From: Herbaspirillum sp. RV1423
Lineage (GTDB): Bacteria > Pseudomonadota > Gammaproteobacteria > Burkholderiales > Burkholderiaceae_D
Length of the DNA stretch: 64,000 nt
Direction: 5' to 3'
Assembly (NCBI RefSeq): GCF_000577615.1
Contig: NZ_CBXX010000016.1
Location: 49,097-113,096, forward strand
Made by a program: the position numbers and the translations under genes. Positions 1 to 6,736 of the stretch are shown here, piece by piece. The notes under the pieces are model-generated. The model was not told the origin of the DNA. It made no database searches and was given only the letters and a program-made list of their open reading frames with translations. Numbering within the stretch: the first letter of the stretch is position 1; each line of letters begins with the position of its first letter.

Positions 1-1
1 G

Positions 2-1048
2 CTGGTCGGCTATTCGGTGATGCGGAGCATTACGCGTCCGCTGAACGCCGCGATCAACATCGCCGAGCGCGTTGCCGGCGGCGATCTGTCGGTGCGCGTG
101 GAAAGCACAGCGCAGGATGAAACCGGCAAGTTGCTGGCAGCTTTGCAGGGCATGCGCGACGGGCTGGTCAATGCAGTCACCCAGGTGCGCGACGGCTCCG
201 ACGCGATTTCCGTCGCGGCGCGCGAGATTGCCGACGGCAACGCCAACCTGTCTTCACGCACCGAATTGCAAGCCAGCACGCTGGAGGAAACCGCCAGTTC
301 CATGCTGGAGCTGACCGACGCCGTCAACAACAATGCGGAGAATGCGCGCCAAGCCAATCAACTGGTGCTGAACGCTTCGCAAGTCGCGATGCAGGGGGGC
401 AATGTGGTGACTCAGGTGGTCAATACGATGAAGGAGATCAAGGACAGCTCGCGCCAGATCGTCGAGATCATCAGTGTGATCGACGGGATTGCCTTCCAGA
501 CCAATATCCTCGCATTGAATGCTGCGGTGGAGGCCGCACGCGCCGGTGAGCAAGGGCGCGGCTTCGCAGTGGTGGCGGCGGAGGTGCGCGGCCTGGCGCA
601 GCGCAGTGCCTCGGCAGCCAAGGAGATCGCCAGCCTGATCCAGAACTCGGTCAAGAAAGTGGACGCCGGCAGCACGCTGGTCGACCAGGCCGGCAACACC
701 ATGCAGGACATCGTGCGCAGCGTCAAGCATGTGGCCGACATCATGACCGATATTTCCGCCGCCAGCGACGAGCAAAGCGCCGGCATTCGCCAAGTCAATC
801 ACGCCATCGAGCAGATCGACGACATGACCCAGCAGAATTCGGCGCTGGTGGAGCAGGCCGCCGCTGCCGCGCAAAGCATGCACGACCACTCCTTGGCATT
901 GGGACGGGCGGTATCGATTTTCAAGACCGGCGCGCCGGAAGCCAATGCCGTCGTGGCCGAAATAACGACTATTCCGGAAGGAAACAAACGCGGCCTGCTG
1001 TCAGGGCGTAGCGGGCGTTTTTCCCGCGTCAAGCGGCTGCCCGGTTGA
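2..1048 (+). CDS. Methyl-accepting chemotaxis protein, 5' end missing
   Basis: This is the C-terminal part of a chemoreceptor; the frame is open to the window edge, so the sensor domain and first membrane helix lie upstream. The first visible residues (LVGYSVMRSITRPL) are the end of a membrane helix and the start of a HAMP domain. A long coiled-coil signalling domain follows, with the conserved hairpin tip around GIAFQTNILALNAAVEAARAG (about nt 487-550), which contacts CheA and CheW. There is no C-terminal CheR-docking pentapeptide of the NWETF type; the protein ends RLPG. It signals to the flagellar motor; the ligand cannot be told from this part. Confidence 0.93.
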   Translation: MVGYSVMRSITRPLNAAINIAERVAGGDLSVRVESTAQDETGKLLAALQGMRDGLVNAVTQVRDGSDAISVAAREIADGNANLSSRTELQASTLEETASSMLELTDAVNNNAENARQANQLVLNASQVAMQGGNVVTQVVNTMKEIKDSSRQIVEIISVIDGIAFQTNILALNAAVEAARAGEQGRGFAVVAAEVRGLAQRSASAAKEIASLIQNSVKKVDAGSTLVDQAGNTMQDIVRSVKHVADIMTDISAASDEQSAGIRQVNHAIEQIDDMTQQNSALVEQAAAAAQSMHDHSLALGRAVSIFKTGAPEANAVVAEITTIPEGNKRGLLSGRSGRFSRVKRLPG

Positions 1049-1176
1049 ATTGCCTGCATCGGGTGCCGCACAATGGGTTTTAATATTTTTATGAGTGAAC
1101 GGCCGCAGCCGCCACCGGTTCGGGGTGATACGCGTCGGGCGTTTCACATGAGGATTTCATATCAGGAAAGTAAACG

Positions 1177-1731
1177 ATGCCGATCGAAAAGAAAAGCATG
1201 AAAGCCACCTTCGCCCAACCGGGAAGCGGCAAGGTGCCCATCGTATCCTCATTGCATCTGGCCTCGGGGAGAAGCAAGGAATTGAGCGAGTTCGAGTTTG
1301 GCATGATCATCGCGAGCAATGCCTTCAACCGCTGGATGGTGCGCTGCATTTCCGCCGCCGGCATGAAAGACATGACTGCCACGGACGTGCTGGTGTTGCA
1401 TCACATCAATCATCGCGCGCGCGAAAAAAAGCTGGCCGACATTGCTTTCATCCTCAACATCGAGGACACGCACGTGGTCAACTATTCGCTCAAGAAGCTG
1501 CATTCGCTCGGCCTGGTCAACACTGAGCGGCGCGGCAAGGAAGTACTGTATTCCACCAATGAAGCGGGCCAGGAAATCTGCAAGCGTTACTACGATATCC
1601 GCGAACAACTGCTGGTGTCGGGCCTGACTGGAGACGAGGCCGAAAGCTTCGAACTGGAAGAACTGGCGCGCTTTCTGCGCATCCTGTCGGGGTTGTACGA
1701 ACAGGCGGCGCGCTCGGCGACGTCGATGTAA
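1177..1731 (+). CDS. MarR-like winged-helix transcriptional regulator
   Basis: A 184-residue protein with a helix-rich core and a winged-helix segment (about residues 65-125: TATDVLVLHHINHRA, then LADIAFILNIEDTHVVNYSLKKL, then a wing ending VLYSTNEAG). This is the layout of MarR-type dimeric repressors. In related predicted regulators the first 40 residues are variable, as here. It is a single gene between the chemoreceptor and a mobile repeat, so the neighbourhood does not reveal a ligand. MarR superfamily membership is likely; target genes are unknown. Confidence 0.8.
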   Translation: MPIEKKSMKATFAQPGSGKVPIVSSLHLASGRSKELSEFEFGMIIASNAFNRWMVRCISAAGMKDMTATDVLVLHHINHRAREKKLADIAFILNIEDTHVVNYSLKKLHSLGLVNTERRGKEVLYSTNEAGQEICKRYYDIREQLLVSGLTGDEAESFELEELARFLRILSGLYEQAARSATSM

Positions 1732-1785
1732 AAATCGGCCGGGGACCGGGCACTCATTGCTGGCGAAAGCAGGGCGCCGGCCCCC

Positions 1786-1923
1786 ATGCCGTTGAGTTGA
1801 GTTCAAACGCTTCTTGCCGCCTAGTCAGTCCATCACAACCGTGATCCTGACGAAAGTCAGGACCCAGCGTCGTATCGGACGTTTTCACGGCACCGGGTCC
1901 AAATAGGCCTGACTGAACGGCAT
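1786..1923 (+). repeat. MITE/REP-like element, copy A
   Basis: A 138-bp copy of a dispersed element also found at 2984-3153 and, inverted, at 15134-15287. It begins ATGCCGTTGAGTTGAGT and ends TGACTGAACGGCAT, so its ends are imperfect inverted repeats. The interior carries CAGTCCATCACAAC, a hairpin (here ATCCTGAC-GAAA-GTCAGGAC, one base off the other copies) and CCCAGCGTCGTAT. Compared with the other copies this one lacks the second hairpin half (about 30 bp). It lies between two convergent genes. No coding capacity is seen. Confidence 0.8.
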
Positions 1924-1949
1924 TGGAGCGGCGGTCCCTGCTTTCCGGA

Positions 1950-2747
1950 TTATTCGTAAGCGTTCGCCAGCTTGTCCGGTAGCGGTGTGTTCAGCCATTT
2001 CTTGACCAGCGCGTTGAGTTCGCCCGACTTTTTGGCCTTGGTCAGAATGTCGTTGACCTTGGCTTGCAGTGCCGGTTCGCCCTTGTTCAGGCCGATCACG
2101 CAGCGCGATTCCTGGATGGTGTATTTGAAGACCGGCTTGTGGGCCGGATCTTTTTCGCCCAGCGTGATCGCAACGAAATCGCCGGTGCCGATCAACTTGA
2201 TCTGGCCCGAGACATAGGCGGAAATCAATGTGTTGTTGTCTTCATAGCGCTTGATCACCGTGCTTGCCGGCACGGTTTTGGTCAGCTCGATATCTTCAAA
2301 CGTGCCGCGCGCCACGCCCACCGTCTGGTTCGCCATGTCGACCGGACCGCTGACTTTGATTTCGGGCGCGCCGAACAGGCTGTTGTTGAACGGTGCATAC
2401 GGCTGCGAAAAATCCAAAACCTTGTCGCGCTCTGCATTGCGGCCCAGCGTCGAAATCACCAGTTCCACCTTGTGCGTCTGCAGGTAAGGAATACGGTTGG
2501 CGCTGGCCACCGGCACCAGTACCGCCTTGGCGCCGAGACCCTTGGCGACGAGTTGCGCCACATCGATATCGAGCCCCTGCAATTGCAGATTGGCGTTGAC
2601 TGAGCCGTAAGGCTGAAAATCCTGGGGAACTGCGATGCGGACGGTGCCGGACTTGGCGATGTCGGCCAAGGCGTCGGCGTTGGCGCCGGATGCTGCGGCG
2701 GCCAGTACGATGGTGGCGCAAAGTGCCAGGAGTTTCGCGAATTTCAT
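1950..2747 (-). CDS. Periplasmic substrate-binding protein, family 3 (amino-acid ABC type)
   Basis: A 265-residue periplasmic binding protein of the SBP_bac_3 type. It has a signal peptide (MKFAKLLALCATIVLAAAA, cleavage near SGANA-DA), the opening GTVRIAVPQDFQPYG, the lobe-1 segment LQGLDIDVAQLVAKGLG and the ligand-contact region VISTLGRNAERDKVLDFSQPY. Such proteins deliver polar amino acids to ABC permeases, but no permease or ATPase gene is adjacent, so this is an orphan component. The start at 2747 was chosen for its GAGGGAAG ribosome-binding site; a TTG 12 bases upstream is less likely. An octanucleotide tandem repeat lies 124-222 bp upstream of the start. Confidence 0.9.
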   Translation of the reverse strand: MKFAKLLALCATIVLAAAASGANADALADIAKSGTVRIAVPQDFQPYGSVNANLQLQGLDIDVAQLVAKGLGAKAVLVPVASANRIPYLQTHKVELVISTLGRNAERDKVLDFSQPYAPFNNSLFGAPEIKVSGPVDMANQTVGVARGTFEDIELTKTVPASTVIKRYEDNNTLISAYVSGQIKLIGTGDFVAITLGEKDPAHKPVFKYTIQESRCVIGLNKGEPALQAKVNDILTKAKKSGELNALVKKWLNTPLPDKLANAYE

Positions 2748-2870
2748 TTCTTCCCTCAATGTGGGTGGATGACGGAGCGCACTTCAGGTAACGGCGTGCG
2801 CGAAGAGGACAGCAATAAAAAAAACAGGGCGATGCCAGAACAGGAGAACACTGCAAACAACGATTCAAAA

Positions 2871-2969
2871 CAGAAAAACAGAAAAACAGAAAAACAGAAA
2901 AACAGAAAAACAGAAAAACAGAAAAACAGAAAAACAGAAAAACAGAAAAACAGAAAAACAGAAAAACAG
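2871..2969. repeat. Octanucleotide microsatellite (CAGAAAAA)12
   Basis: Twelve perfect head-to-tail copies of CAGAAAAA plus a final CAG, with no interruption over 99 bp. On the strand of the neighbouring binding-protein gene it reads TTTTTCTG. The unit is not a multiple of three, and it lies 124-222 bp upstream of the binding-protein start and 15 bp before MITE copy B. Perfect long-unit tracts of this kind change length by slippage; here that would alter promoter spacing rather than a reading frame. The effect on expression is inferred. Confidence 0.95.
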
Positions 2970-2983
2970 CGGCATGAATCGCA

Positions 2984-3153
2984 ATGCCGTTAAGTTAAGT
3001 TTAAAAAGCTCCTTATCGCATAGTCAGTCCATCACAACTGTCGTCCTGACGAAAGTCAGGACCCAGCGTCGTATAGCACGTCTTCACGACATTGGATCCC
3101 AACGTGCACAGGGATGGATGACGGCTGGGAAAACAGGCTTGACTGAACGACAT
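2984..3153 (+). repeat. MITE/REP-like element, copy B (longest)
   Basis: The fullest copy of the family, 170 bp. Its left end is ATGCCGTTAAGTTAAGTTT and its right end CTTGACTGAACGACAT, which are inverted versions of each other. Inside are CAGTCCATCACAACTGTC, the perfect hairpin GTCCTGAC-GAAA-GTCAGGAC (3043-3062), CCCAGCGTCGTAT, a second half GGATCCCAACGTGCACAGGGAT and GGGAAAACAGGCTTG. Two hairpins facing each other inside inverted ends resemble paired REP units mobilised in trans. No target-site duplication is evident. Confidence 0.85.
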
Positions 3154-3562
3154 TACAGCATGATTCAGTATAAGCGAAATTCTTCGGAAACCCTTGTAAA
3201 TACCGGGTGTTGAAACGATCCGCCATGCACCTTTTCAGTGGTGGCACGCTTCGGTCGGGTGCGTCTTCGGCAAGCGATGGAATTATTTGCATCATTTCCG
3301 GGCGTTGTAAAAAATGTCGATGGCAACGAAGGCGCAATGCCTGCCCGACCGCATGACTTTTTTTCTCTTTTCTGGCGTCGAATAAATTCCGCCGCGCTGT
3401 TGCGATGATCCCCCGCGCTGAAAATCGTGCTGCCGGAGTGGAAAGAGGGATTCGGATGACCGAACAACATGGCTCAGTCAGGCTAGCATTTCTTGGCTCT
3501 GTTCCTTGTACCGTCGTCTCCTTAAGATGCAGGCTTGTTCAATCTGCCTTGAAGGAATTTCC
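3154..3562. other. Intergenic stretch, no gene seen
   Basis: About 400 bp between MITE copy B and the GNAT gene. No convincing frame, RNA gene or terminator was found. The last 15 bp hold the GAAGGAAT ribosome-binding site of the acetyltransferase gene. GC content is lower than in flanking genes. A decayed gene cannot be excluded. Confidence 0.5.
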
Positions 3563-4015
3563 ATGACCTGCAACGCTACTCCCCTGCGCCACGCCGACGC
3601 GCCGGAAGACCTGCGCGCCTGTTTTGCCGTGATGAAGCAATTGCGTCCGCATCTGCGGGACGAGTCGGAATTCCTCGAACGCGTGGCGCGACAGGCGGGC
3701 GACGGCTACCGTCTGCTGGCTGAGTGGGAGGACGGCAAAGCGATTGCGCTGGCCGGTTATCGCCTGCAGGAAAACCTGGTCTATGGAAAATTCCTCTACG
3801 TCGATGATCTGGTCACCACCGAAGAAGCGCGCGGCCGGCAATGCGGCACGCGACTGCTGGATGCGCTGACCGCAGTCGCCGAGCGGGCCGGCTGCGTCCG
3901 GCTGGTGTTGGACACCGGCCTGGCCAATGCGCTGGCGCAGCGTTTCTATTTCCGCCAGGGCATGCTGAGCAGCGCCATGCGTTTCGGCAAGCCGGTCACC
4001 CCGCAGGTGGCCTGA
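3563..4015 (+). CDS. GNAT-family N-acetyltransferase
   Basis: A 150-residue single-domain GNAT protein. The acetyl-CoA pyrophosphate loop is RGRQCGTRLLDAL (about residues 96-108), preceded by the strand LYVDDLVTTEEA and followed by VRLVLDTGLANALAQRFYFRQGM, the usual last helix-strand of the fold. The substrate amine is unknown. The start is the ATG after GAAGGAATTTCC; a longer frame starting at 3506 has no ribosome-binding site. A coding-like remnant and a piece of the MITE follow directly. Confidence 0.85.
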   Translation: MTCNATPLRHADAPEDLRACFAVMKQLRPHLRDESEFLERVARQAGDGYRLLAEWEDGKAIALAGYRLQENLVYGKFLYVDDLVTTEEARGRQCGTRLLDALTAVAERAGCVRLVLDTGLANALAQRFYFRQGMLSSAMRFGKPVTPQVA

Positions 4016-4019
4016 TCCG

Positions 4020-4199
4020 TTGTGCGGCACGGACGCGTTGACGCCGGAGTTGCGCGCGGCGTTCGGTTTTCCCGGCGTTTCCGCGCCGACTTTCGTCGAT
4101 GCCCAGCCGCTGACGTTCGCCGAGGCCGAAGCGCGCGAAGAGGCACCGGCGCGGGCCAAGTCTGAACTGGCAGACGCGGCGCAACGCTGGTTGGATTGA
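4020..4199 (+). pseudogene. Coding-like remnant or 59-codon small ORF
   Basis: Just after the GNAT stop, a frame opens at a TTG (AGGTGG lies 9 bases before it) and runs 59 codons to TGA, ending ELADAAQRWLD. Third positions are almost all G or C and the composition is Ala/Glu-rich, as in genuine genes of this window. I recognise no family. The piece ends 9 bp before a MITE remnant, so it may be the 3' end of a gene whose front was lost. It could also be a small translated ORF coupled to the GNAT gene. Confidence 0.4.
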
Positions 4200-4208
4200 T
4201 CATCTGTT

Positions 4209-4232
4209 GAACAGGCTTCACTGAACGGCGTT
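4209..4232 (+). repeat. MITE/REP-like element, right-end remnant (copy D)
   Basis: Twenty-four bases matching the right end of copy B with a few changes (AACAGGCTTCACTGAACGGCGTT against AACAGGCTTGACTGAACGACATT). No left end or core hairpin is nearby, so this is a decayed fragment. Confidence 0.6.
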
Positions 4233-4379
4233 ATCGCCCCGGACAGTCATCGTTGATTGACGCGCCGCTGGCGGACGCCGACATCATTCGCCAAACCATC
4301 GGGAATTCCCTGATATCTTTAACAATGTCGCTGTCGTAAGCTTTCTCCATCGCGGAACATACTTAGAATGGAGCTTACA

Positions 4380-4652
4380 ATGAGCGACAATCATAACGAC
4401 ATCTCCCTTGGTTATTGCATCGCCAACTACGCAGTCACCCTCGATATCCTGGCGTTGCTCGTCAAGAAGGATTACCTGACCAGGGATGACGCGCTGGAGT
4501 CGGTCCAGCGGGCGCGCAAGCTGGCTAACCTGTCCAGCGGCTATCCTGGCGAACGTGATTATATTTCGGCCGCCAAGGAGTGCATGGAATTGATCGAGCA
4601 GGTGTTCCAGGCCGATACGACCAGTCCGGCACTTGCCGGGGCACGTCAGTAA
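4380..4652 (+). CDS. Small hypothetical protein
   Basis: A 90-residue acidic soluble protein (MSDNHNDISLGYCIANYAVT...) predicted to be all helical, with no signal peptide, membrane segment or known motif. I do not recognise the family. The start at 4380 has TGGAG seven bases upstream; an in-frame ATG at 4368 overlaps that site and is less likely. The gene stands alone between the MITE remnant and the K+ channel gene. Codon use matches its neighbours. Confidence 0.65.
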   Translation: MSDNHNDISLGYCIANYAVTLDILALLVKKDYLTRDDALESVQRARKLANLSSGYPGERDYISAAKECMELIEQVFQADTTSPALAGARQ

Positions 4653-4816
4653 GCGGCGCAGCAGCCGCATGGCCGGATATGGCGCAGTGAATGCTGCGAT
4701 TTCCATTTTGATGAGGCGGCCGCATGTTGTATGCAGCTTGATGCAACGCAAAGGAGAAACTCTCGAAGCGGGGTATGGTGTGACGCATCGGAATGCATTT
4801 GCCAGAGGAGACATCA

Positions 4817-5584
4817 ATGCAGATTCATCGAAGCGGAACATGGTTGCATCTTTCGCGGAAAGAGGTGGGGAAAGCGTCTTTGCTGGCCTCTTTGCTGTTG
4901 TCCATTCCGGCATTTTATCTGGCGCTTAACGAGACGCTTTCGCCGTACCACGATGCCGGACGATGGCTCTATGCGGCCGTCACGATACTGATCGGCGTGC
5001 ATCTCTACGTGTCGCGCCGCAAGGATGCGGGACAGCAGCGTTTCCTCATGGTCGACTTCGTGATTTTTGCCGGTGCGCTGCTCAGCGCGTGGCAGTACGA
5101 TCCGGCCTGGCATGCTGTCGAGTGGCTGCTGCGTCTCGTGTATTGCGCGATCGTATTCTTGCGTCTTGCCACGTTGCTGGCGCGTCATGTGGCGCCGCAC
5201 CGTTTGCTGCAAATTGCCGCGCTTGCGTTGTTCCTTCTCGCCGTCGCCGGCGAGGGCTTCTATCTGCTCGAACCGAAAGTGCAGAATTATGCCGACGGCG
5301 TGTGGCTGGCGTTTTTGACGGGGGCGACACTGGGATACGGCGACATGGTGCCGTCCACGCCGGCGTCGCGTGTTTTTGCTGTTTTCATCGTGCTGTTGGG
5401 ATATGCCTTGTTTTCGGTTTTCACCGCCAGCATTTCCGCCATCCTGGTGGGGGAAGACGAAAAGCTGGTGCGCCGTGAATTGCATGCGGACACCAAGTTG
5501 CTGCGCGCCGAGATCGCGGCCCTGAGAGCAGAGCTGAAACAAGCTCTGCAATCAGGACAAGGCGGCATCGACAGAAGTGGTTGA
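4817..5584 (+). CDS. Voltage-gated-like potassium channel, 6-TM
   Basis: A 255-residue inner-membrane protein with the layout of a Kv-type subunit: several hydrophobic helices, a re-entrant pore segment with selectivity filter TLGYGD (near residue 170; the usual form is TVGYGD) and a final helix VFAVFIVLLGYALFSVFTASI. The fourth helix region (LLRLVYCAIVFLRLATLLARHV) has spaced arginines like a short voltage sensor. A C-terminal coiled coil (LLRAEIAALRAELKQAL) probably helps tetramerisation. The start at 4817 follows AGAGGAG; an upstream in-frame start at 4793 does not. It conducts K+ across the inner membrane. Confidence 0.88.
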   Translation: MQIHRSGTWLHLSRKEVGKASLLASLLLSIPAFYLALNETLSPYHDAGRWLYAAVTILIGVHLYVSRRKDAGQQRFLMVDFVIFAGALLSAWQYDPAWHAVEWLLRLVYCAIVFLRLATLLARHVAPHRLLQIAALALFLLAVAGEGFYLLEPKVQNYADGVWLAFLTGATLGYGDMVPSTPASRVFAVFIVLLGYALFSVFTASISAILVGEDEKLVRRELHADTKLLRAEIAALRAELKQALQSGQGGIDRSG

Positions 5585-5602
5585 CGCTTGGGCCTGACAA
5601 CC

Positions 5603-5639
5603 ATCGATTTGCAAGTGCGAATGTATCTCGCAAATCGAT
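5603..5639. other. 10-bp inverted repeat between convergent genes
   Basis: A perfect inverted repeat, ATCGATTTGC at 5603-5612 and GCAAATCGAT at 5630-5639, with a 17-nt loop. It lies midway between the converging K+ channel and stress-protein genes. It could end transcription from either side, but neither flank has a clear T-run, so a canonical terminator cannot be claimed. Confidence 0.45.
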
Positions 5640-5650
5640 TATTGACAGCC

Positions 5651-6475
5651 TTAGTGCGAGAACAGTACCGGTATGGTCATGCTGTTAAGGATGGTCTTAG
5701 TGACGCCGCCCAGCAGTACCTCGCGGAAGCGCGTGTGGCCGTAGCCGCCCATCACCAGCAGATCGGCGCCGGTGTCGGCGGCCAGCGAGAGCAGAGCATT
5801 GCCGACGTCCAGGTCGGTGGGTTCCTGCAGGACGTTGACCTTCACGCCGTGACGCGCCAGATACAGCGCAATGTCCGCACCGGGTTGCTGGCCATGGATA
5901 TCGAATAGCGCCGAGGGGTTGAATAGCACGACGTTGACGTTGCGCGCTTTTTTCAGGAACGGCAGCGCGTTGGTGATGGCACGTGTGGCTTCCATGCTGC
6001 CGTCCCACGCGACCATGATATTGCTGCCGACGTTGTCGAATTTACCGGCATAGGGAATCGTCAATACCGGGCGCGAAGAATTGAGCAGTACATATTCAGG
6101 CAGATCGTAGACGTCGCCGGGTTCGCGTTCGGTCGGATCCGTCTGGCTGATCACGACCAAGTCGCTGTAGCGCGCCTGCAGGACCAGCGCTCCGGCCGCG
6201 TCGTCTTCCGTGAGGCGGCTTTCGACGGAGGTGACGCCGCGCTGGCGAGCGGTTTCTTCAAACTGTTTCAGGTCAAGCTGGGCGCGTTCGCGCAAGGTGT
6301 CGATGACCGATGCGATGAAGACCACGCCGTCAGGATAGATGAAGCGCGAGATGCCGGTCATGGCGGCGCCGATCAGATGTGCGTCGAAGGTGAAGGCGAG
6401 TTCCGAGGCTAATCTGATGCGCGCGGCGGCGTGCGTGGATTCATCGACGTGTACGAGTATGGTTTTGTAAGTCAT
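5651..6475 (-). CDS. Tandem-domain universal stress protein
   Basis: A 274-residue protein made of two UspA folds in tandem. The first domain starts TYKTILVHVDES and the second around SNIMVAWDGSMEATRAI. The second ends with the nucleotide-binding signature MGGYGHTRFREVLLGG, the G-2x-G-9x-G pattern of ATP-binding Usp proteins; the first lacks it. Tandem Usp proteins help cells survive growth arrest and oxygen limitation. The upstream region carries an FNR/ANR-type box placed for activation (6572-6585). It is monocistronic and convergent with the K+ channel gene. Confidence 0.9.
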   Translation of the reverse strand: MTYKTILVHVDESTHAAARIRLASELAFTFDAHLIGAAMTGISRFIYPDGVVFIASVIDTLRERAQLDLKQFEETARQRGVTSVESRLTEDDAAGALVLQARYSDLVVISQTDPTEREPGDVYDLPEYVLLNSSRPVLTIPYAGKFDNVGSNIMVAWDGSMEATRAITNALPFLKKARNVNVVLFNPSALFDIHGQQPGADIALYLARHGVKVNVLQEPTDLDVGNALLSLAADTGADLLVMGGYGHTRFREVLLGGVTKTILNSMTIPVLFSH

Positions 6476-6543
6476 GGATGCACCTTGCAGGTTTAGTGTT
6501 GTATGGAAGACCGATGCGCAACTGCCGATCAGCGCCAGTCATC

Positions 6544-6585
6544 AACATAGCACTGCGAAAAAGACAGCGGCTTGATGTATGTCAA
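6544..6585 (-). promoter_or_regulatory. FNR/ANR-like box and -10 element of the stress-protein gene
   Basis: On the minus strand TTGACATACATCAA (6572-6585) matches the FNR-family consensus TTGAT-N4-ATCAA at 9 of 10 positions. A -10-like TATGTT lies at 6544-6549. If transcription starts 7 bases beyond it (about 6537), the box centre is at -41.5, the classical class II activator position. Activation under low oxygen is an inference from this spacing. Confidence 0.6.
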
Positions 6586-6736
6586 GCAAAGCAACGCCGC
6601 GCTGCGAAGCCGGCCGCGGCGCAGCGCGCCGCGAATGAAAGCGTACGTAATCTTGTTCTGGATCAAGTTGGCGTTTTGTAAAAATCCAACAAAAGATGCG
6701 GGGTATGTTAATAGCTGATTTGGATCAGGTTGCCGG

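Noticed and set aside
2769..2993. A 74-codon frame encoding a Lys/Gln/Asn repeat over the octanucleotide tract
   Set aside because: It exists only because the repeat lacks stop codons in that phase; there is no ribosome-binding site, and length changes by one unit would shift the frame.
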